Source of the DNA: Metabacillus rhizolycopersici
Lineage (GTDB): Bacteria; Bacillota; Bacilli; Bacillales; Bacillaceae
Assembly: GCF_020075705.1 (NCBI RefSeq)
Contig: NZ_JAIQUM010000005.1
Coordinates: 79,858 to 143,857, forward strand
Reading direction: 5' to 3'
DNA: 64,000 nucleotides
A program made the position numbers and the translations under genes. This document shows positions 37,525 through 48,087 of the stretch, in pieces; the stretch's first letter is position 1; the number at the start of each line of letters is the position of its first letter. The notes beneath the pieces were generated by a model. It saw nothing but the letters and a program-made list of their open reading frames with translations. It did not search any database and had not been told where the DNA came from.

Positions 37525-37718
37525 ACAAAAGCGCAAACGCCCGTTCAGCGACGTATGAACTGGAGCACTCCGTATGAGATAAAGGAAACACGAAGAGCGA
37601 ATGCGATTCGATGTTGACTTAGCGTATAAGGAGGGTGAAGTTCACTAGTCGCTGGGCGCTGGAGCTGGATGCAGTGCGCTTATCTACAGTACAAGAATTT
37701 TATAATTTCCTATAATAA
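37525..37718 (+). repeat. Modular repeat with a different core (copy 6)
   Basis: Begins AAAAGCGCAAACGCCCGTTC and ends CGCTGGGCGCTGGAGCTGG plus the common tail (GTGCGCTTATCTACAGTACA, TTTTATAATTTCCTA), but the middle 120 bp (CAGCGACGTATGAACTGGAG ... GAGGGTGAAGTTCACTAGTC) is unrelated to the core of the other copies. The shared ends with a swapped core indicate a modular family. Confidence 0.8.
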
Positions 37719-37722
37719 CATT

Positions 37723-37759
37723 AAAGACTGACCCTAGATATTAGGGTCAGTCTTTTTTT
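37723..37759. terminator. Terminator between the membrane-protein gene and engB
   Basis: AAAGACTGACCCTA pairs perfectly with TAGGGTCAGTCTTT, loop of 5 nt, with TTTT following on the plus strand. The engB stop codon overlaps its edge, so it probably serves both convergent genes. Confidence 0.85.
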
Positions 37760-38342
37760 ATGCTGTATACTCTTTAATAATCTTCCATGCTTCATCCTTA
37801 CCTTGTCCGGTTTCCGATGAAAATAAAACAAATGAGTCAGTCTTTTCCATGTTTAGAGTATCTTTGATTACTTTCACATGCTTTTGCCATTTGCTTTTTG
37901 GAATTTTATCTGCCTTTGTAGCAACAATAATTGCTGGGATGTCATAATGCTTTAAAAATCCGTACATTAATACATCATCTTTTGTTGGTGGATGGCGAAC
38001 GTCGATTAACAAAACAACTGCACGCAGCTGTTCACGTGTTGTCATATACGTTTCAATCATTTTCCCCCATATTTCTCGCTCTTTCTTACTTACCTTTGCA
38101 TAACCATAACCTGGCACATCAACAAAATGCAACACTTCATTGATGATATAAAAATTTAGTGTTTGTGTTTTACCAGGCTTTGACGATGTTCTTGCTAGGC
38201 TTTTCCGTGCAAGCATCTTATTTATAAATGACGACTTTCCTACATTTGAACGACCAGCGAGAGCAATCTCTGGGAGATTCTCAGCTGGGTATTGGGCGGG
38301 CTTTACGGCACTTATTACAATTTCAGAACTAGTTACTTTCAT
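37758..38342 (-). CDS. engB: Ribosome biogenesis GTPase EngB (YsxC)
   Basis: A 194-residue TrmE-Era-EngA-EngB family GTPase that is needed for 50S subunit assembly. G1 is [16 protein letters not shown] (about 29-44), G3 is [11 protein letters not shown], and G4 is [11 protein letters not shown] (TKAD), with the [11 protein letters not shown]5 region after it. The start is ATG at 38342, overlapping the lonA stop by 4 nt (ATGA), so it is coupled to lonA, as in B. subtilis lonA-ysxC. Essential in Bacillus. Confidence 0.97.
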   Translation of the reverse strand: MKVTSSEIVISAVKPAQYPAENLPEIALAGRSNVGKSSFINKMLARKSLARTSSKPGKTQTLNFYIINEVLHFVDVPGYGYAKVSKKEREIWGKMIETYMTTREQLRAVVLLIDVRHPPTKDDVLMYGFLKHYDIPAIIVATKADKIPKSKWQKHVKVIKDTLNMEKTDSFVLFSSETGQGKDEAWKIIKEYTA

Positions 38343-40663
38343 TGCTTCTCCTCTGCTAATGCATGTTTTAATACTTCATCTAGATGTGACACAAGCACAA
38401 AAGTAAGCTCATTACGAACACTCTCTGGAATGTCATCTAAATCCTTTTCATTTTCCTTTGGTGCAATAATTTTCGTCAAGCCAGCGCGGTGAGCACTAAG
38501 TGTTTTTTCCTTTAATCCACCGATTGGTAGAACTCTCCCCCTTAGGGTAATTTCTCCCGTCATCCCAACCTCTTTACGAACTGGCCTTTTTGTTAATGCT
38601 GAGATTAATGCTGTTGCGATTGTAATTCCAGCTGAAGGTCCATCCTTTGGCACAGCACCCTCCGGAACGTGAATGTGGATGTCACTTTTTTCATGGAAAT
38701 CACCATCAATTTGAAGCTCTTCAGCACGTGAACGGATGTAGCTAAATGCTGCTTGAGCGGACTCCTTCATTACGTCTCCTAGTTTACCAGTAAGGATAAG
38801 CTTCCCTTTTCCAGGTGTTACAGACACTTCAATCGATAAAGTATCCCCTCCAACTGTTGTATAAGCTAATCCAGTTGCAACACCAATTTGATCCTCAAGT
38901 TCCGCTTGTCCATATCTGAATCGATTTTTGCCAAGAAATTCTTCAAGATTTTTATCAGTAATAATTATTTTCTTGCGCTCTGCTTTCACAATTAGCTTGG
39001 CGGCTTTACGGCAAATGGTTGCAAGCTGTCTTTCTAAACCACGCACCCCTGCTTCTCTCGTGTAGTAACGGACGATGCTTTGAATGGCTTCATCACGAAT
39101 TTGAAGATGTGATTTTTTAAGTCCATGTGCTTCTAGCTGCTTTGGCAATAAATGATCTTTTGCAATTTGGACCTTTTCAAGCTCTGTGTAGCCAGCGATA
39201 TTAATAATTTCCATCCGATCACGAAGTGGACCTGGAATAGTCGCCAAATTATTTGCTGTCGCGATGAACATAACCTTTGATAAGTCATAAGTCTCTTCAA
39301 TATAATGATCGCTGAAATTGTGATTTTGCTCAGGATCTAATACCTCAAGCATTGCAGCAGATGGATCTCCTCTAAATTCGCTAGACATCTTATCAATTTC
39401 ATCTAATAAAATGACTGGATTGATCGTACCTGCCTTTTTCATACCTTGAATAATTCTTCCCGGCATCGCACCAACATAGGTACGGCGATGTCCACGAATT
39501 TCCGATTCATCTCGCACACCACCAAGTGAGATTCGGACAAAATGACGATTTAATGATTTAGCGATCGAACGCGCCAATGATGTTTTACCTACTCCAGGTG
39601 GCCCGGATAAACAAAGAATAGGACCCTTTAAAGAGTTTGTTAGTTGTTGTACCGCCAAGTATTCAATTACACGCTCTTTCACTTTCTCAAGGCCATGATG
39701 GTCTTCATCAAGGATTTCTTCCGCCTTAATGATATCTAAACGGTCTTCCGTAGCATTTGTCCACGGTAATGAAAGTAGCCATTCAATGTAATTACGGATA
39801 ACTGCACTTTCAGCTGAACTCGAAGGTACTTTTTCATAACGATCCAATTCCTTATCAGCCACAGCTTTGATGTGATCAGGCATTCCCGCCTCTTGAACGC
39901 GATCTTTCAGAGTTAAAACTTCTCCAATTTTGCCTTCTTTTTCACCAAGTTCTTTTTGAATGGCTTTCATTTGCTCGCGAAGATAATATTCTTTTTGGGT
40001 ACGTTCCATTGACCGTTTCACGCGTTGACCGATCTTTTTCTCAAGCTGAAGAACTTCTTTTTCATTATGTATAATCGAAATGACTTTATTCAGTCTTTCT
40101 CTTACATCAATTGTTTCAAGCACTTCTTGTTTTTCTTTAAGCTTTAAAGGTAAATGTGAGGTAATAATATCCGCCATTCTACCCGGCTCATTTATATCTG
40201 CTACAGTTGCATATGTTTCGGTTGATGCCTTTTGGGAAAGCTTTATGTATTGCTCGAAATACTCAAGCATTGTTCTCATCAAGGCTTCTTCTTCAACCGT
40301 TTTTCCTTCCGGATCCTTGTTTAAAGAAACCTCAACTGAATAAAATTCATCGTCTTCTACAAAACGGAGAATTTCTCCTCGATCTAAGCCTTCAACAAGT
40401 ACTCGAATGGTTCCATTCGGTAATTTTAACATTTGTTTAATTTTCGATAATGTTCCAATTTCGTATATATCTTCTTTTTTTGGCTCATCTATCGCAATCT
40501 CTTTTTGTGTTGTTAAAAAGATGATATGATCATCCATCATAGCTTTTTCTAAAGCCTGAACTGATTTATCTCTTCCTACATCAAGGTGTAGTACCATAGT
40601 TGGGTATACTAGCAAGCCTCGTAACGGTAGGAGGGGAACAATTTGTGTGTTTGATTTCGCCAT
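38339..40663 (-). CDS. lonA: ATP-dependent protease LonA
   Basis: A 774-residue Lon protease, the same length as the B. subtilis protein. The N-terminal substrate-binding domain opens [20 protein letters not shown]. The AAA+ module has [20 protein letters not shown] (Walker A) and [10 protein letters not shown] (Walker B). The C-terminal protease has the catalytic S677 in [14 protein letters not shown] and a lysine in [14 protein letters not shown]. The start is ATG at 40663 with GGAGGTGG 9 nt upstream; an eight-residue longer frame is rejected. I saw no CtsR heptad repeat upstream. It removes misfolded and regulatory proteins in the cytoplasm. Confidence 0.97.
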   Translation of the reverse strand: MAKSNTQIVPLLPLRGLLVYPTMVLHLDVGRDKSVQALEKAMMDDHIIFLTTQKEIAIDEPKKEDIYEIGTLSKIKQMLKLPNGTIRVLVEGLDRGEILRFVEDDEFYSVEVSLNKDPEGKTVEEEALMRTMLEYFEQYIKLSQKASTETYATVADINEPGRMADIITSHLPLKLKEKQEVLETIDVRERLNKVISIIHNEKEVLQLEKKIGQRVKRSMERTQKEYYLREQMKAIQKELGEKEGKIGEVLTLKDRVQEAGMPDHIKAVADKELDRYEKVPSSSAESAVIRNYIEWLLSLPWTNATEDRLDIIKAEEILDEDHHGLEKVKERVIEYLAVQQLTNSLKGPILCLSGPPGVGKTSLARSIAKSLNRHFVRISLGGVRDESEIRGHRRTYVGAMPGRIIQGMKKAGTINPVILLDEIDKMSSEFRGDPSAAMLEVLDPEQNHNFSDHYIEETYDLSKVMFIATANNLATIPGPLRDRMEIINIAGYTELEKVQIAKDHLLPKQLEAHGLKKSHLQIRDEAIQSIVRYYTREAGVRGLERQLATICRKAAKLIVKAERKKIIITDKNLEEFLGKNRFRYGQAELEDQIGVATGLAYTTVGGDTLSIEVSVTPGKGKLILTGKLGDVMKESAQAAFSYIRSRAEELQIDGDFHEKSDIHIHVPEGAVPKDGPSAGITIATALISALTKRPVRKEVGMTGEITLRGRVLPIGGLKEKTLSAHRAGLTKIIAPKENEKDLDDIPESVRNELTFVLVSHLDEVLKHALAEEKQ

Positions 40664-40984
40664 GCGCTTACACCACCTCCATGACATAATAGTAAGTACT
40701 TGTTCAATTTTATCCTATTCTTTTACTAGTGTCTATTTGTAGCTACTTATCTATGTAGGTAGTATACCCTATCCTGCTTAAGATGAAAAAGAAAAACGCG
40801 AAATCCACTATAGAATTTATCAAAAAATGATGATTAAAAATGGATCTACCTAAGTGAATGATATTCCTAAGTAGATCTCTTCTTTTCAAAATGATAGGGC
40901 AAGGCTTACCTTACTAAATCTTTTGGGGCAATTATCCTCCATCTTTACATAGGTCTTTTTACTGTCTGGTAGCCTTTTATTAGC
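40664..40984. other. Intergenic region lonA-lonB
   Basis: This 321-bp stretch holds the lonB terminator (40834-40877) and A/T-rich DNA upstream of lonA with no promoter that I can place with confidence. Confidence 0.6.
40834..40877 (-). terminator. lonB terminator
   Basis: Minus-strand stem GATCTACTTAGG / CTTAGGTAGATC (two non-Watson-Crick positions), followed by CATTTTTAATC. It lies about 110 bp past lonB. Confidence 0.6.
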
Positions 40985-42664
40985 TTACATAGATTCCAAG
41001 TGTGGATATACTTTGGCGTTTTGAGGAAGTATCGGATTTATGTTTTCTGTCGGTGGATTTACAAGTGCCACATCAAATACCTCTTGTAAATTTGTGACAG
41101 GAATAATATCGATTCCTTCGATTTCTTTTAAAATTGATTGCATATTTTCCTTAGGGATGATTACCTTTTTAGCTCCAGCCTTTTTAGCAGCTTTAATTTT
41201 CGGAATAACACCGCCAATTGGCTTCACATTACCGTGGATGCTGATTTCTCCTGTCATTGCCACTAAATTATCAATAGCAATTCTATGAATCGCAGAAAAA
41301 ATACCAGTTGCCATTGCAATTCCTGCAGATGGCCCATCTACTGGACCACCGCCTGGGAAATTCACATGAATATCATAATCTCCTGCATTTATCCCCATTG
41401 ACCGTAAAACGGTAATCACATTTTCAATAGAACCCTTTGCCATACTTTTTCTTCGAATTGATTTTGTACGATCACCGATACTCTCCTCTTCGGCGATACC
41501 TGTAATATTAATCGAACCTTTATCTTTTTCTGCAGCAATCACCGTTACCTCTATTTCTAATAGTGCTCCTGTGTTTGGACCATATACGGCTAATCCGTTA
41601 ACTAATCCCACTTTCGCCATTTTGTTAATCTTCTTCTCATATCTAGGTGTTAATTGACTTGAGTGAATCACCCATTCTATATCCGCAACGGTTATCTCTT
41701 TACGCTCCTCTGACATAGCCGTTCCTGTAGCGATTTGCATTAAATTAACAACCTCACGCCCATTGCGGACATATGAAGTTAATAGATTAATCCCCTCATC
41801 ATTGACATTCATTTCTACCTTTCGAGCCGCCTTCTTCGCAACAATTGCCAACTCTTCCTGCTCAAGATCCCGAAAGAACACTTCTAGGCATCTAGATCGA
41901 ATAGCAGGTGGAATTTCATTCGGTGTCCTTGTCGTCGCACCTATTAAACGAAAATCAGCCGGTAACCCATTTTTAAAAATATCGTGGATATGTGTTGGTA
42001 TTTGATTATTTTCTTCGTTATAGTAAGCACTTTCTAAAAACACTTTTCGATCTTCAAGCACTTTCAGCAACTTATTCATTTGAATCGGATGTAACTCACC
42101 AATTTCATCTATGAATAATACACCACCATGTGCATTAGATACAGCTCCTTGCTTTGGTTGAGGAATGCCAGCTTGTCCCATTGCCCCTGCACCTTGATAG
42201 ATTGGATCATGAACAGAACCAATGAGTGGATCAGCTATTCCCCTTTCATCAAACCGAGCTGTAGTAGCATCTAATTCAACAAAAACAGCATTTTCCTTAA
42301 AGGGTGATTTCACATTTTTCTTCGCTTCCTCTAAAACAAGTCTGGCAGCCGCTGTTTTCCCAACTCCAGGCGGTCCATAAATAATGACATGCTGTGGATT
42401 TGAACCACATAAAGCGGCACGCAAAGAGCGAATTCCATCCTCTTGTCCCACGATATCGTTAAAATTCTTAGGTCTTACCTTTTCTGCTAGAGGTTCTGTT
42501 AAACGGATTGCCCTCATTTTTCGGAGCTGTTCCATTTCTTTTTTTGATTCACGGTCAATTGAAACCTTTTGGGTCCTCTGGCTTTTTAATAAATTCCAAA
42601 AGTACATCCCGATGATAATTCCAAAAAACAGCTGAATAAATAACGCGATACTTGTCCAACTCAT
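40985..42664 (-). CDS. lonB: Sporulation Lon-like protease LonB
   Basis: A 559-residue membrane-anchored Lon paralogue of spore formers, made in the forespore in B. subtilis. An N-terminal hydrophobic helix lies at about 5-22 (SIALFIQLFFGIIIGMYFW). The AAA+ domain has [20 protein letters not shown] and HGGVLFIDEIGELHPIQMNK, without the long LonA substrate domain. The protease domain has GGGPVDGPSAGIAMATGIFS with the catalytic serine and KPIGGVIPKIKAAKKAGAKK with the lysine. The start is ATG at 42664 after CAGGAGGG. It lies between clpX and lonA as in B. subtilis. Confidence 0.95.
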   Translation of the reverse strand: MSWTSIALFIQLFFGIIIGMYFWNLLKSQRTQKVSIDRESKKEMEQLRKMRAIRLTEPLAEKVRPKNFNDIVGQEDGIRSLRAALCGSNPQHVIIYGPPGVGKTAAARLVLEEAKKNVKSPFKENAVFVELDATTARFDERGIADPLIGSVHDPIYQGAGAMGQAGIPQPKQGAVSNAHGGVLFIDEIGELHPIQMNKLLKVLEDRKVFLESAYYNEENNQIPTHIHDIFKNGLPADFRLIGATTRTPNEIPPAIRSRCLEVFFRDLEQEELAIVAKKAARKVEMNVNDEGINLLTSYVRNGREVVNLMQIATGTAMSEERKEITVADIEWVIHSSQLTPRYEKKINKMAKVGLVNGLAVYGPNTGALLEIEVTVIAAEKDKGSINITGIAEEESIGDRTKSIRRKSMAKGSIENVITVLRSMGINAGDYDIHVNFPGGGPVDGPSAGIAMATGIFSAIHRIAIDNLVAMTGEISIHGNVKPIGGVIPKIKAAKKAGAKKVIIPKENMQSILKEIEGIDIIPVTNLQEVFDVALVNPPTENINPILPQNAKVYPHLESM

Positions 42665-42855
42665 TGTATTCCCTCCTGGCTAAGATGTCTTGATCACCGC
42701 TAATTATTGAAAATTGACGGAGCTTTTTACTTATGAGTAAGATGGTACATAGTTGTACTAGTGTAAAATTGATTAATCCGTCTACTTATAATAGAGCTTT
42801 CCTATCATTCCCTACTATCTGACTAGAATGTGAGTCTTAAAACCGTACAAAAATT

Positions 42856-43006
42856 ATAAAGCGAGACTTCCATCAGTGGGGGGTCTTTATCCCCACTGAT
42901 GGTTAGCGAGACTTATCGGGCTTTTACGGGCAGTTATCCCCAACCTTCGCTCTTTGTATCACTTAAGCTTAGGAGGGGGTATTACTGCCCGTTAATGCGG
43001 GATAAA
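42856..43006 (+). repeat. Palindromic structured repeat (full copy)
   Basis: A 150-bp element with nested inverted repeats: CCATCAGTGGGG (42870-42881) pairs perfectly with CCCCACTGATGG (42891-42902); ACGGGCAGT (42926-42934) pairs with ACTGCCCGT (42984-42992); TTATC / GATAA close the outside of the second stem. GCGAGACTT occurs as a direct repeat at 42861 and 42906. The part from 42921 on aligns with 5822-5906. The design suggests a structured RNA or a MITE-like DNA element; no coding frame. Confidence 0.8.
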
Positions 43007-43368
43007 TACATGGACATGAATTTTATGTATAAAGGGGGTCTGCTCACATAAAGGCAACAACTACTTGCCTAATCGTATTTACATAATATAGGGTTGATTC
43101 ATTTTGAATGAAGCGGTTAATTATAGCTAGTATCTCCGAGGATAGGTAAGAATAAACATCTTTTCTATAGAGGAAACTTCATGGAGTTTAGTCAAATAAA
43201 TTCATGACTTAGTGCTTAGCGTGGAATGAAAATACATTTATGACGCCCTCTTCTTCATTGCTTGACACGAATGTAAACACCGATTGCAAGACTCTCCTAG
43301 TATTGAAATGAGCAAGCTCCTACGTCATTAATATGAATAGAACCTTTACTTCTTTTTTGTAAAAGATA

Positions 43369-43409
43369 CACAAAAAGGAAGCTGAAATTGTATCAGCTTC
43401 CTTTTTGTG
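43369..43409 (-). terminator. clpX terminator
   Basis: CACAAAAAGGAAGCTGA (43369-43385) pairs perfectly over 17 bp with TCAGCTTCCTTTTTGTG (43393-43409), loop of 7 nt. It lies about 88 bp past clpX and the U-rich part is within the stem. Confidence 0.7.
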
Positions 43410-43496
43410 CTATCCAGTATTTGTATCCTGATGATGAAGTTATCAGAAAAATGTTAGCTTTCAACATAAAAACTTATAAAAAACTAGGTTCAACTA

Positions 43497-44762
43497 TTAA
43501 GCAGATGTTTTCTTATCCTCTTGAATGACAGTTCCATCAATTAAGACGAGTTTTGGCAGTGTATTACCAATAACAGCATCCGCAGTTATAATTGTTTTCG
43601 CAATATCATCTCGAGACGGTAAATCAAACATCATATCAAGCATAATACCTTCAATAATTGAACGAAGACCACGGGCACCTGTTTTTCTCTCGATCGCTTT
43701 TTTCGCAATCTCCAAGAGGGCTCCATCTTCAAATTCAAGTTCTACACCGTCTAAATCCAGCATTTTTTGATATTGTTTAACAAGAGCATTTTTAGGCTTT
43801 GTTAAGATTTCAACTAATGCATCTTCATCAAGAGGCTCTAAGCTTGCAATAACAGGTAAACGACCAATAAATTCTGGTATTAAACCATATCTTAGTAAAT
43901 CCTCAGGCAATACTTGTGAAAGTAGTGCTTTTTTATCTAATTCTGCATTCTTGTTGTCTGAACCAAAGCCGATAACTTTTTTACCTAGACGACGTTTAAT
44001 AATTTGTTCAATACCATCAAACGCTCCACCACATATGAATAGGATGTTCGTTGTATCGATTTGGATGAATTCTTGATGTGGATGCTTTCTTCCACCTTGT
44101 GGAGGAACACTTGCGACTGTCCCTTCAAGAATTTTAAGTAGCGCCTGCTGAACACCTTCACCAGAAACATCACGTGTAATGGAAGGATTCTCAGATTTAC
44201 GAGCAACTTTATCAATTTCATCGATATAAATAATACCCTTTTCCGCTTTTTCTACGTCATAGTCAGCTGCTTGAATAAGCTTTAATAAAATGTTTTCTAC
44301 ATCTTCTCCGACATAACCAGCTTCTGTTAAAGATGTTGCATCAGCAATAGCAAAAGGTACATTTAAAATACGTGCTAATGTTTGTGCTAGCAACGTTTTA
44401 CCGCTTCCAGTTGGACCTATCATCGAAATATTACTCTTTGAAAGCTCAACATCATCGATCTTACTGTTCGAATTTATCCGTTTATAATGATTGTACACAG
44501 CAACAGCCAATGATTTCTTAGCTTGATCTTGACCGATGACATACTCATCTAGAATTTCGTTAATTTCTTTTGGCTTTGGAACATCTTTAAATTCAACTTC
44601 TTCTTCAGTACCAAGCTCTTCCTCAACAATTTCTGTACAAAGCTCAATACACTCATCACATATGTATACTCCAGGTCCAGCTACAAGTTTACGAACTTGA
44701 TCTTGGGTTTTACCACAGAACGAACATTTCAATTGTCCTTTTTCGTCGTTAAATTTAAACAT
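43497..44762 (-). CDS. clpX: ClpX, ATPase subunit of Clp protease
   Basis: A 421-residue AAA+ unfoldase that feeds substrates to ClpP. The N-terminal zinc finger has C13, C16, C35 and C38 (CSFCGKT, YICDEC). Walker A is [19 protein letters not shown], Walker [10 protein letters not shown], and the pore loop region is [14 protein letters not shown]. The ClpP-binding loop (IGFGSDNK) is present. The start is ATG at 44762 with AAGGGGTG upstream. It lies between tig and lonB, as in B. subtilis. Cytoplasmic; roles in stress, competence and sporulation. Confidence 0.98.
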   Translation of the reverse strand: MFKFNDEKGQLKCSFCGKTQDQVRKLVAGPGVYICDECIELCTEIVEEELGTEEEVEFKDVPKPKEINEILDEYVIGQDQAKKSLAVAVYNHYKRINSNSKIDDVELSKSNISMIGPTGSGKTLLAQTLARILNVPFAIADATSLTEAGYVGEDVENILLKLIQAADYDVEKAEKGIIYIDEIDKVARKSENPSITRDVSGEGVQQALLKILEGTVASVPPQGGRKHPHQEFIQIDTTNILFICGGAFDGIEQIIKRRLGKKVIGFGSDNKNAELDKKALLSQVLPEDLLRYGLIPEFIGRLPVIASLEPLDEDALVEILTKPKNALVKQYQKMLDLDGVELEFEDGALLEIAKKAIERKTGARGLRSIIEGIMLDMMFDLPSRDDIAKTIITADAVIGNTLPKLVLIDGTVIQEDKKTSA

Positions 44763-45179
44763 TGTTTCACCCCTTGTATCTTTATCTCAATCTAATTGAT
44801 TTTTCCCCCACCCTAATAAAATATCTATTTTTCTTCACCTTTGCAGGCTCTAGAAGGTAGGTGCTCTTTTTTAAGCTTAAATACTAATTTTAAAACATGT
44901 ATGTATTGCATTTTACCATAGGTAGCTCAAAGGTAGGTAATAATACCACTCCAATTTGGAAAAAGTTATAGAGTTCACCAAAAAGAAAATGTCGATTATA
45001 TGTTCACATTTCCTAATTTCTCTATTTATGTGCAGCTCTTTCCATCTTGCTTTGTGCTTCTAGTTACTTCATGTGTATGTATGTTTTGGCTTTCTTATAT
45101 CATTCCCAAACTAATTTAAATAAAACATGATTGTATAAAACAAGGCACGATTCACTCGCGCCTTGTTCTTTAATTATTA
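44763..45179. other. Intergenic region clpX-tig
   Basis: About 417 bp. It holds the tig terminator (45138-45168) and the clpX promoter region, where AGGTAGGT-type words recur at 44875, 44923 and 44932. No gene and no clear promoter hexamers. Confidence 0.55.
45138..45168 (-). terminator. tig terminator
   Basis: Minus-strand stem AACAAGGCGCG / CGTGCCTTGTT with a short loop, followed by TTAT. It starts about 12 bp past the tig stop. Confidence 0.75.
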
Positions 45180-46469
45180 TTATGCAACAACTTTGCTATT
45201 TTCTACAAGAAAATCAATTGCTTTACGAACTTTTAAATCTTCTTTAAGTCCGTCAGCTGAACCACCTAATGCTTGTTTAATATTTTCAACAGGCATATTG
45301 TACATTTCAGCCATTTTTGTTAATTCAGCTTCTACATCTTCATCAGAAACATCGATGTTTTCTGCTTTAACAATTGCTTCAAGAGTTAAATTGTATTTTA
45401 CGCGTTTTTCAGCATCTTCTTGCATTTGCGCTTTTAATGCTGCTTCATCTTGACCTGAGAATTGGAAGTATAGCTCAAGATTCATACCTTGCATTTGAAG
45501 GCGTTGCTCGAATTCTTGCATCATGCGAGAAATTTCATTTTCAATAAGTGCATTAGGAATGTCTACTTCCACACCTTCAGCAGCCTTTTCAACTAATGTG
45601 TCACGTAAGTTATTTTCAGCTTCTGACTTTTTAGCTTCTTCAAGACGAGTTCTTGTTTGAGCTTTTAGCTCTTCAAGTGTTTCAACCTCATCGTTAACAT
45701 CTTTTGCAAATTCATCATCTAAAGCTGGAAGCTCTTTTGATTTAATTTCATGGACTTTCACTTTGAATACTGCTGGCTTACCTGCAAGGTTTTCAGCGTG
45801 ATATTCTTCAGGGAATGTTACTTCTACATCTTTCTCTGCACCTGTTTCTAAGCCAACAAGTTGTTCTTCAAAACCAGGGATGAAAGAACCAGAACCAATT
45901 TCTAGTGAGTAGTTATCAGCCGCTCCACCTTCGAATGCCTCACCATCTACATAACCATCAAAGTCGATGATTACAGTATCACCATTTTCAATTGTACCTT
46001 CTTCTTTAACAGCTAATTCTGCATGACGCTCTTGAAGTTGTTTTAATTCATTATCAACTTCTTCATCAGTTACAGTTTCATCTAATTTTTCTACTTCTAG
46101 ACCTTTATACTCGCCTAATTTTACTTCAGGCTTAACAGTAACTTTTGCTGTAAAGATTAAATTTTTACCTTTTTCGATTTGTTCAACATCGATTTCAGGG
46201 CGATCTACTGGGTCAATTCCAGCTTCATCAATAGCATTTGGATATACTGTTGGTAAAATAATATCTAATGCATCTTGATAAAGAGATTCTACACCAAAGC
46301 GTTGTTCAAACATTCCACGTGGAATTTTCCCTTTACGGAAACCAGGTACTGAAACCTGTTTAACTACTTTTTTAAATGCTTCATCAAGTGCTTTTGTAAA
46401 TTCTTCTGCAGAAACTTCAACCGTAAGAACGCCTTCGTTCCCCTCTAATTTTTCCCATTTTACTGACAT
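45180..46469 (-). CDS. tig: Trigger factor
   Basis: A 429-residue ribosome-associated chaperone and peptidyl-prolyl isomerase. The N-terminal ribosome-binding domain has [19 protein letters not shown], the signature loop for L23 docking. The FKBP-like PPIase domain (about 150-250) has [21 protein letters not shown] long helical C-terminal domain embraces nascent chains. The start is ATG at 46469 with GGAGGG upstream. A very good sigma-A promoter lies about 345 bp upstream, giving a long leader that contains an early hairpin with a T-run. Confidence 0.98.
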   Translation of the reverse strand: MSVKWEKLEGNEGVLTVEVSAEEFTKALDEAFKKVVKQVSVPGFRKGKIPRGMFEQRFGVESLYQDALDIILPTVYPNAIDEAGIDPVDRPEIDVEQIEKGKNLIFTAKVTVKPEVKLGEYKGLEVEKLDETVTDEEVDNELKQLQERHAELAVKEEGTIENGDTVIIDFDGYVDGEAFEGGAADNYSLEIGSGSFIPGFEEQLVGLETGAEKDVEVTFPEEYHAENLAGKPAVFKVKVHEIKSKELPALDDEFAKDVNDEVETLEELKAQTRTRLEEAKKSEAENNLRDTLVEKAAEGVEVDIPNALIENEISRMMQEFEQRLQMQGMNLELYFQFSGQDEAALKAQMQEDAEKRVKYNLTLEAIVKAENIDVSDEDVEAELTKMAEMYNMPVENIKQALGGSADGLKEDLKVRKAIDFLVENSKVVA

Positions 46470-46748
46470 ATGTTATTCCCTCCAAAAATCTATTATGATT
46501 GTGCGAATAAGTGATTGGTAAATTGTGGTTGCTTGTCTAAGTTTACACAATCATCCACGATGATATACCTGATTTATGTACGTTAAAAAGAGCCGATTTC
46601 AAACCGTGCCCAGATTTCGCATAAAGTAAAACTCCCTTTAATGAGGTTTCTCTTATCCACACTTAATCGTTCGTTTCACCTATCTTGTCCCTATTGTTTA
46701 CGCATTCCAATTATCATTTCAAATTGAAGGCTTTTGAGACAATAGTTT

Positions 46749-46784
46749 AAAAAGTAAGACCTATTTTGCCTACAAAAATCTTAC
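46749..46784 (-). terminator. Terminator-like hairpin at the start of the tig leader
   Basis: Minus strand GTAAGA / TCTTAC outer stem with an inner TTTTG / CAAAA pairing, then TTTTT. It could end the ysoA transcript, but it lies downstream of the tig promoter and so would also meet transcripts made from it. Confidence 0.5.
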
Positions 46785-46814
46785 ATAGGATAATCACTAT
46801 TTTGCAACCATCTT

Positions 46815-46842
46815 ATTATAACATAGAAAACGTTGCTTTCAA
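46815..46842 (-). promoter_or_regulatory. Sigma-A promoter upstream of tig
   Basis: Minus strand: -35 TTGAAA (46837-46842), 16-bp spacer, -10 TATAAT (46815-46820). It begins 10 bp after the ysoA stop codon. Confidence 0.75.
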
Positions 46843-46851
46843 CCGATAGCC

Positions 46852-47868
46852 TCATATTTGCATATAAGAAATTTCTTCTATTTGATATATTTTTTTACAT
46901 GCTTCATTAAGTAACCGAAGAGAGACCTCATAACTGTCCTGAACCTCTTTAGTGTCTATTGTAATTCCATGCATTTCATATCCTACTAGATGAAGTGCTG
47001 CCGCCCATAAGTTTGCATCTGCTGGTTGGGGAAGAAAAGGGAAAAGAACATATAAATGTCTGATCCAAAGCTCTTTAACCGCTTCAAAAAGGGTTGGGTT
47101 TTCATTTCCAAGCGTATCATCTAAAACAGTTAAAACCTTTTTTGTAAAGGGTAGTTCAGAAATATCCTCTAACTCTGCTGGTATGATGGTGATCGATTCA
47201 CCAAATTTATACACCGTTACTTCCTTTTCAACTTCATTCTCAATCATTATATGAAGAATCATTGATTTAACCATTGGATGAGTAGTTGGATTCTCTAATA
47301 AAATTTTAAGAGCTGAAAAATGTTTACTTAAATTACGATCTCTTAACGATTGAATATAATCAATCTGTTTTGTCGGATCTTCTAGAATGTCTTCTAAATA
47401 GAATGATTGAATAGCTTCATCTCCCATTTCATCATCTTCAATGAAGGTCATATCATTTTGCGTCATTTTCCGACTAAATTCTAATAATTTATAAAAATGC
47501 TCTGCACTTTCAGCTGGGAGGTGATTTTCTTCTAATACAGCCTCTATTGTTGCTTGCACCTCGAGGTATTCACGAAGTTGGATTAAGATAGTTAAGTAAA
47601 TTTGCAAAACGGTAAAGTAATGTCCGATATCTTCGAGAAGCATTTTTTTGCATATTTCTTTTGCTTCTACTAACTCTCCAAGCTCCATTAAGCAAATGGC
47701 CATACCTAAATAAATTTCTGCTTTATCTTCATTTAATTTCTTTGCTTCGGAAAACATTTCAAGTGCTTCTTGGTATTTTTTATTTTTTAATAATGCCGTT
47801 CCCATATCTAAGTATCGTTCCTTTAAATTAGGAATAGGAATAACATTCGAACGTTTTTTTTCATTCAT
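46852..47868 (-). CDS. ysoA: TPR-repeat protein YsoA
   Basis: A 338-residue cytoplasmic protein whose N-terminal third consists of tetratricopeptide repeats (YLDMGTALLKNKKYQEALEM, IYLGMAICLMELGELVEAKE). The rest is mainly helical without a catalytic motif that I recognise. It corresponds by position and length to B. subtilis ysoA, between leuD and tig. TPR scaffolds mediate protein contacts; no partner is known to me. The start is ATG at 47868, preceded by GGAG about 9 nt upstream. A repeat copy separates it from the leu operon end. Confidence 0.85.
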   Translation of the reverse strand: MNEKKRSNVIPIPNLKERYLDMGTALLKNKKYQEALEMFSEAKKLNEDKAEIYLGMAICLMELGELVEAKEICKKMLLEDIGHYFTVLQIYLTILIQLREYLEVQATIEAVLEENHLPAESAEHFYKLLEFSRKMTQNDMTFIEDDEMGDEAIQSFYLEDILEDPTKQIDYIQSLRDRNLSKHFSALKILLENPTTHPMVKSMILHIMIENEVEKEVTVYKFGESITIIPAELEDISELPFTKKVLTVLDDTLGNENPTLFEAVKELWIRHLYVLFPFLPQPADANLWAAALHLVGYEMHGITIDTKEVQDSYEVSLRLLNEACKKIYQIEEISYMQI

Positions 47869-47977
47869 ATTTAGTCAACTCCAGCACCCTATCTTTGTTA
47901 CCAAGTTTATCAATCCAACTCTTGGAAAACAAGCGGATCTGAATAAAAAATCGGCTAATTTACGGTCACTTTCACAA

Positions 47978-48086
47978 AAAAAAGCGTAAGCGCCTTGATC
48001 AGCCGTGGCTTAGACCCAAGAGGGCTGGACGCTTGCGCTGGATATCGTGCGCTTATCCACAGTACAAGAATTTTATAAATTCCTAA
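47978..48086 (+). repeat. Modular hairpin repeat, short form with tail (copy 8)
   Basis: AGCGTAAGCGCCTTGATCAG is joined to GGCTTAGACCCAAGAGGG and CGCTTGCGCT, without the inner hairpin, followed by the full tail GTGCGCTTATCCACAGTACA and TTTTATAAATTCCTA. The tail has a perfect DnaA-box sequence TTATCCACA at 48053-48061. Confidence 0.9.
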
Positions 48087-48087
48087 A

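Larger units (their letters stand above)
42665..43496. other. Intergenic region lonB-clpX
   Basis: An unusually long (832 bp) gap. It contains the palindromic element (42856-43006) and a hairpin (43369-43409) after clpX. I find no convincing sigma-F promoter for lonB and no gene in the rest. Confidence 0.6.
46470..46851. other. Long leader region upstream of tig
   Basis: 382 bp between ysoA and tig. It contains a strong promoter next to ysoA, a terminator-like hairpin within about 25 nt of the predicted start, and a seven-codon frame with a good ribosome binding site (AAAGGGAG; ATG near 46618). Confidence 0.6.

Noticed and set aside
40664..40840. CtsR heat-shock operator upstream of lonA
   Set aside because: No GGTCAAA-type direct heptad repeat was found in the upstream DNA.
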